DNA of 17,308 nucleotides from PVC group bacterium. Its GTDB lineage: Bacteria > Verrucomicrobiota > Kiritimatiellia > UBA8416. How positions within the stretch are numbered: the stretch's first letter is position 1; each line of letters starts with the position of its first letter. The DNA is taken from assembly GCA_003567805.1 (NCBI GenBank), contig PWYP01000030.1:1-17308 (forward strand). Reading direction: 5' to 3'. Position numbers and translations under genes: made by a program. The notes below the pieces were generated by a model. That model was not told the origin of the DNA, ran no database searches, and was given only the letters and a program-made list of their open reading frames with translations. Below are positions 14,287-17,308 of the stretch, in pieces.

Positions 14287-16041
14287 ATGAAAAGACCGAA
14301 TGTCGTGTTTATTTTGACAGATGACCAAGGGTATGGCGAAATCGGAGCGCACGGGAATCCAGACATCAAGACGCCACATCTGGATCGTCTGCACCGCGAT
14401 GGTATTCGTTTTAGGAACTTTCATGTAGGTACCACCTGTGCCCCGACACGTGCGGGGCTGCTGACGGGGCACAACTGCAATAGCACGGGTGTGTGGCATA
14501 CTATCGGAGGTCGCTCGCTTTTACGGGATGACGAATGGACCTTGGCAGACGCGTTTCGTGAGAATGGATATCGAACAGGCCACTTTGGTAAATGGCACCT
14601 TGGAGATGCGACGCCCTTTCTGCCAAATGAACGAGGGTTTGAATACTCCATTTCGCATGGTGGAGGCGGTATCGGCAACACGCCGGATTACTGGGGCAAT
14701 GATTACTTTGATGATACGTATTCTGTAAATGGGAAAAAAAAGAAATTCGCGGGATTCTGCTGTGATGTGTTTTTCTCGGAAGGCATGAAATTCATCGAAA
14801 GGCACAAGGATCAAAATTTCTTTTGTTACATTGCCTCCAATACTCCGCATAGTCCTTGGAACATTGAAGATCAGTATAGCAGTCAGTACCAGGAAATTGC
14901 ACCCAGCGATCAGCGGGCGCGGTTTTATGGAACCGTAACCAATGTGGATGAAAATGTTGGACGCTTGCGTAAAAAGCTGGAATCGTTGGGGATTGCCGAA
15001 AATACGATTGTCATCTTTATGACGGACAATGGTTCCGGCGGTGGGGTCACGTGCGACGAACTGGGCCATGTGGAAGAAGGTCCCTGCAACTATAATGCCG
15101 GCATGCGAGGCGTGAAGGGTAGTCCCTACGAAGGCGGGCACCGTGTTCCGTTTTTCCTCTATGGGCCATCGGTCGGTGCAGAGGAGGGGCGCGATATCGA
15201 AACGCTGACCTCTTATATCGATTTCATGCCGACGATACTGGATCTATGTGGCATCGAAGTTCCGCCAACGCGTACGTTTCACGGTAGGAGCCTTACGCCC
15301 CTGATGCGGGATGCATCGGATGGTAATTGGGATGAACGTATTCTCGTGACCGATGTGCAGCGTGTAGCGCGCCCCGTGAAATGGCGTAAGAGTTGTGTGA
15401 TGCAGAATGGTTGGCGACTGATCGATGGAAAAGAATTATATGATATTTCCTCCGATCCGCGTCAGACGCTGAATGTCGCCGCTGAACATCGAGATGTTGT
15501 GAATACGTTGCGTCAAGGATATGAGGATTGGTGGGAGTTGGTTTCGGTTCAGTTTGACCGTGACATTCCCTTTTATATCGGAGCAGATTCCGACGACGTT
15601 GTATTGACCACGCACGATATTCGCAATGAAGATACAGCCGTAGTCTGGCATCAGGGCGAGGTTCGTAGCGGGAATAAGGTCACAGGGTACTGGGAATTGG
15701 ATGTGCGTACTGCCGGACGGTATGCGTTTGAATTGCGGCGTTGGCCGCGCGAAGCGGATCGCCCTCTTTCCGATCCGATTATCGGAGATGATGTGCCGAT
15801 ACGTTGGGACTGTATTAGTGATTCGTATCGCTACTTCTATACGGATGGCGTCGCCATCGATATTCAATGGGCCCGGCTACAGATTGGGGATCAGGTGCTT
15901 TGTGCGGAGGTTCCCGAGGGAGCCAAGTCGGCCACTTTCGAGCTGGATTTACCTGCTGGCCCTGCGCATCTTTATCCCATGTTCTACACCGCAAAGCCCA
16001 AAGCATTCGCCCCATACTATATCTACGTCCGGCGCGTATAA
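14287..16041 (+). CDS. Formylglycine-dependent sulfatase (arylsulfatase family)
   Basis: Hydrolyses a sulfate ester; the substrate is unknown. Signature 1, CAPTRAGLLTG, places the cysteine converted to formylglycine at residue 51, and signature 2 is GYRTGHFGKWH at 93-103. Metal and sulfate ligands are visible: Asp12-Asp13 (LTDDQGYGE), Lys101, His103, His187 (NTPHSPW), Asp246-Asn247 (FMTDNG) and Lys276 (MRGVKGSPYEGGHRVP). After about residue 430, a C-terminal extension rich in beta-strand patterns (GYWELDVRTAGRYAFELRRW) looks like an added beta-sandwich domain. The ATG at 14287 has AGAAGG at 14274-14279 and gives 584 residues without a signal peptide. An upstream GTG at 14221 would add a hydrophobic leader (LYVYLCVIGLFCLPLLL) but has no ribosome binding site. 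The cysteine type needs a sulfatase-maturing enzyme, not encoded here. Algal or mucin polysaccharide use is common in such lineages, but not shown. Confidence 0.92.
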   Translation: MKRPNVVFILTDDQGYGEIGAHGNPDIKTPHLDRLHRDGIRFRNFHVGTTCAPTRAGLLTGHNCNSTGVWHTIGGRSLLRDDEWTLADAFRENGYRTGHFGKWHLGDATPFLPNERGFEYSISHGGGGIGNTPDYWGNDYFDDTYSVNGKKKKFAGFCCDVFFSEGMKFIERHKDQNFFCYIASNTPHSPWNIEDQYSSQYQEIAPSDQRARFYGTVTNVDENVGRLRKKLESLGIAENTIVIFMTDNGSGGGVTCDELGHVEEGPCNYNAGMRGVKGSPYEGGHRVPFFLYGPSVGAEEGRDIETLTSYIDFMPTILDLCGIEVPPTRTFHGRSLTPLMRDASDGNWDERILVTDVQRVARPVKWRKSCVMQNGWRLIDGKELYDISSDPRQTLNVAAEHRDVVNTLRQGYEDWWELVSVQFDRDIPFYIGADSDDVVLTTHDIRNEDTAVVWHQGEVRSGNKVTGYWELDVRTAGRYAFELRRWPREADRPLSDPIIGDDVPIRWDCISDSYRYFYTDGVAIDIQWARLQIGDQVLCAEVPEGAKSATFELDLPAGPAHLYPMFYTAKPKAFAPYYIYVRRV

Positions 16042-16046
16042 ATCAA

Positions 16047-16061
16047 TGTGCTGCGCGCACA
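16047..16061. terminator. Weak hairpin between convergent genes
   Basis: TGTGC (16047-16051) and GCACA (16057-16061) pair around TGCGC, followed on the plus strand by pyrimidine-rich CTTCTCTTCT. It lies six bases after the sulfatase stop and could help end that transcript, but it lacks a real T-run. The rest of 16042-16144 shows a small CGCC/GGCG dyad and nothing else convincing. Confidence 0.25.
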
Positions 16062-16144
16062 CTTCTCTTCTGCACGCCGGAAGGATGTTGGCGAGTAGGG
16101 AGGTTGAGTCGCGAAGGGAAATGGGTATTACATGTTCCTCATTA

Positions 16145-16498
16145 TTAACCACGCCACAAGATCCATCCGACAAGAATTGCGGCTGCAATTCCCACTAGAA
16201 GCTCCATGATTGCTGCGTTTCGCTTCCATCCAGATTGTGTTCTTGCTGATGATTGAGCGAAACCAACGCCGAAAGCAAGCAGTACGATGGCTGCGGAATT
16301 GAGGTCTCCGTCAATTCCTCCACGTATATTGAGTGCAGGCAAAACGAGTCCGGCAAGGATGCAAAGAGCTGCGTATGGCAAAAGCCGTTCGTGGATTCGG
16401 CGCCATCGGTTCGAGCAAAAGGCGACCATCAAGTTCAGGATGAAGGCGCACCATGTGAGGATACCAAATGGGGAGGAGACAAGATGTATTGCACTCAT
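16145..16498 (-). CDS. Small four-helix membrane protein, unknown function
   Basis: I do not recognise a family. From ATG 16498 the product is 117 residues and almost entirely membrane: hydrophobic segments at about 10-28, 41-56, 68-83 and 97-115, separated by short basic or polar loops (NRWRRIHER, NIRGGIDGDLN, QSSARTQSGWKRN). It ends in GWILWRG. The frame continues upstream to a GTG at 16555; the extra residues are basic and not hydrophobic, and a weak AAGAAG precedes 16498, so the shorter form is preferred. It is convergent with the sulfatase. It follows the secreted-protein gene on the same strand, separated from it by hairpin repeat A. Small orphan membrane proteins are common integron cassette cargo, but no matching repeat is seen on its downstream side. 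Confidence 0.55.
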   Translation of the reverse strand: MSAIHLVSSPFGILTWCAFILNLMVAFCSNRWRRIHERLLPYAALCILAGLVLPALNIRGGIDGDLNSAAIVLLAFGVGFAQSSARTQSGWKRNAAIMELLVGIAAAILVGWILWRG

Positions 16499-16590
16499 AT
16501 GACTTATCTTCTTGTGGAGGTTAGCTTTCAGGTAATTCTTGTGGATGCGATGCACAACCCAAGGACGCCTTTGGATCTGACATTGGAAAC

Positions 16591-16642
16591 ACTTGAGCCG
16601 CTGAAGGAAATGGACTTCAGCTTCCTTCAGTGGGGTTCAGGT
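16591..16642 (-). repeat. Hairpin repeat A (attC-like), 52 bases
   Basis: Given on the plus strand: outer arm ACTTGAGCC (16591-16599), one unpaired G, inner arm CTGAAGGAA (16601-16609), a 12-base loop, inner arm TTCCTTCAG (16622-16630), unpaired TGG, outer arm GGTTCAGGT (16634-16642). The inner nine pairs are perfect; the outer nine include two G-T pairs. The stop codon of the secreted-protein gene (TGA 16629-16627) lies inside it, as cassette stops often lie in or near attC. By position, 36 of 52 bases match repeat B. The strand is given as that of the neighbouring genes. Confidence 0.6.
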
Positions 16643-17115
16643 ATTGGTGCCTTTAGAAAAGTTTCTAAATCAATATGGCAGTTCATTTGAACTGATCCAT
16701 CGTCATTCCTGACTTGATAGTTGAACCAACTGCCGTTGGTGAAATCCTGATTGAGGGTGAAGGTAAACGCTATTGCTCTGCGGGATTCAATATTTCTTCT
16801 TATTTCATAGGGTAGTGCGTCCTGCTTCGTTTTAGGAATTGAATTGGCAGCAATGAATTGGCCTTGATGCTGGATTTGAAGGTGTCCTGTATCATCAATC
16901 TGTTTTCGCGAATCGGGATATACGAGGATTGTAATGACATAACTACGCCACTTGTCGTGTCGGGTTAGCCTCTCCCTAAAATAGACCGCAAATATAATGT
17001 CATCATATTGCGTTTGCTGGGGTGTGATTTCGAAGGTTGGTGCCTCTGCTCGCCCCAGGCAAGAAGATGCCATAACGGCAAAAATGATACATGCTGCGCG
17101 TTTAATCGTTCTCAT
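16627..17115 (-). CDS. Secreted protein, possible lipoprotein, unknown function; bracketed by hairpin repeats
   Basis: I do not recognise a family. The product from ATG 17115 is 162 residues. The N-terminus (MRTIKRAACIIFAVMASSCL) has basic residues, a hydrophobic core and then ASSC, a weak lipobox; alternatively signal peptidase I could cut after GRAEA. The mature part looks mostly beta-stranded (FEITPQQTQYDDIIFAVYF, WRSYVITILVYPDSRK, SRRAIAFTFTLNQDF, GSWFNYQVRNDDGSVQMNCH), as in small extracellular sandwich domains. An in-frame GTG at 17127 would add four residues; GAAAGA just before 17115 favours the ATG. The gene begins 25 bases after hairpin repeat B and ends inside repeat A, so repeat and gene make a unit resembling an integron cassette. 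No partner suggests a function. Confidence 0.62.
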   Translation of the reverse strand: MRTIKRAACIIFAVMASSCLGRAEAPTFEITPQQTQYDDIIFAVYFRERLTRHDKWRSYVITILVYPDSRKQIDDTGHLQIQHQGQFIAANSIPKTKQDALPYEIRRNIESRRAIAFTFTLNQDFTNGSWFNYQVRNDDGSVQMNCHIDLETFLKAPIPEPH

Positions 17116-17140
17116 TATATCTTTCACCCAACGAGGGTGT

Positions 17141-17192
17141 GCCTAACCCGCTGGGAGAAATTGTATTCAACTTCTCCCAGTAGGGTTCAGGC
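17141..17192 (-). repeat. Hairpin repeat B (attC-like), 52 bases
   Basis: Given on the plus strand: outer arm GCCTAACCC (17141-17149), one unpaired G, inner arm CTGGGAGAA (17151-17159), a 12-base loop, inner arm TTCTCCCAG (17172-17180), unpaired TA, outer arm GGGTTCAGGC (17183-17192). All 18 pairs are Watson-Crick, with one bulged C at 17188. On the minus strand the gene-proximal end reads GTTAGGC, an exact match to the attC core consensus GTTRRRY. Compared with repeat A, three inner base pairs differ by compensatory changes while loop length and total length are identical. Confidence 0.62.
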
Positions 17193-17241
17193 GATTGATA
17201 CTCCGCTAAGTCCTGTTTTTGTGAATTAACGGCATTATGCT

Positions 17242-17278
17242 AAAAAAAGGCGAGGGGTATTGAAAGGAGGCTCCTCGC
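17242..17278 (-). terminator. Rho-independent terminator for a gene to the right
   Basis: On the minus strand GCGAGG (17278-17273) pairs with CCTCGC (17255-17250) across a loop of about 17 bases, and the stem is followed almost at once by seven T (17248-17242). It would end a leftward transcript from beyond the window. The flanks 17193-17241 and 17279-17308 show no gene I can support. Confidence 0.6.
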
Positions 17279-17308
17279 ACAGAATCAAATTGTAGAGATG
17301 TTAGCCGC

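Noticed and set aside
16060..16144. A third attC-like repeat after the membrane protein gene
   Set aside because: The minus strand shows CTCAACCTCCC-type bases resembling the outer arm, but the rest does not pair beyond a four-base CGCC/GGCG stem.
16509..16545. Direct repeat TTCTTGTGGA at 16509-16518 and 16536-16545
   Set aside because: Only ten bases, two copies, no flanking structure; probably chance or a local duplication near the alternative starts.
16253..16690. Plus-strand open frame of 145 codons across the right-end small genes
   Set aside because: It is antisense to both the membrane protein and the secreted protein genes, has no signal, domain or ribosome binding site, and its peptide lacks the coherent hydrophobic pattern seen in the minus frame.

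Overview
The window is a bacterial chromosome segment of roughly balanced base composition, densely packed with genes on both strands. No single gene fixes the lineage. The mix suggests a Gram-negative member of the PVC group (Kiritimatiellota, Lentisphaerota, Verrucomicrobiota or Planctomycetota): a formylglycine-type sulfatase, outer-membrane lipoproteins of the LpoB and COG3014 types, an ECF sigma operon with an unrecognised secreted protein, and full branched-chain and arginine biosynthesis genes. This placement is an inference. Translation is mostly Shine-Dalgarno led, with frequent GTG starts and short overlaps between cotranscribed genes.

Layout. (1) 1-605, minus: N-terminal two thirds of a PAS-domain sensor histidine kinase, cut by the window edge just after its H-box. 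(2) 606-976: divergent intergenic region with an extreme T/G-rich tract that holds a possible 27-residue leader peptide rich in Leu, Val and Ile. (3) 977-6244, plus: ilvB-ilvN-leuC-leuD, then apt and clpS. (4) 6241-6982, minus: a HAD phosphatase whose stop overlaps that of clpS, and a tRNA-Pro(UGG) with encoded CCA and a good promoter. (5) 7119-8894, minus: lpoB and a COG3014-type lipoprotein gene. (6) 9070-9957, plus: a stand-alone homocysteine S-methyltransferase. (7) 9958-11583, minus: ECF sigma factor, cysteine-free membrane anti-sigma candidate, and a charged secreted protein. (8) 11776-14203, plus: argD and argG, overlapping by 14 bases. (9) 14287-16041, plus: a sulfatase with a C-terminal beta-rich extension. 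(10) 16145-17192, minus: two small unrecognised genes (a four-helix membrane protein and a secreted protein), with two structurally matched 52-base hairpin repeats. (11) A minus-strand terminator at 17242-17278.

How the genes work together. IlvB/IlvN make the acetohydroxy acids for valine, leucine and isoleucine, and LeuC/LeuD isomerise isopropylmalate for leucine. ilvC, ilvD, leuA and leuB are not in the window. ArgD and ArgG serve arginine synthesis. LpoB with COG3014, and the ECF operon, point to envelope maintenance. The least conventional part is the right end. The two hairpin repeats bracket one gene, share layout, length and orientation, and differ by compensatory base-pair changes. 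This is what integron attC sites look like, although the core boxes are only partly canonical and no integrase is visible.
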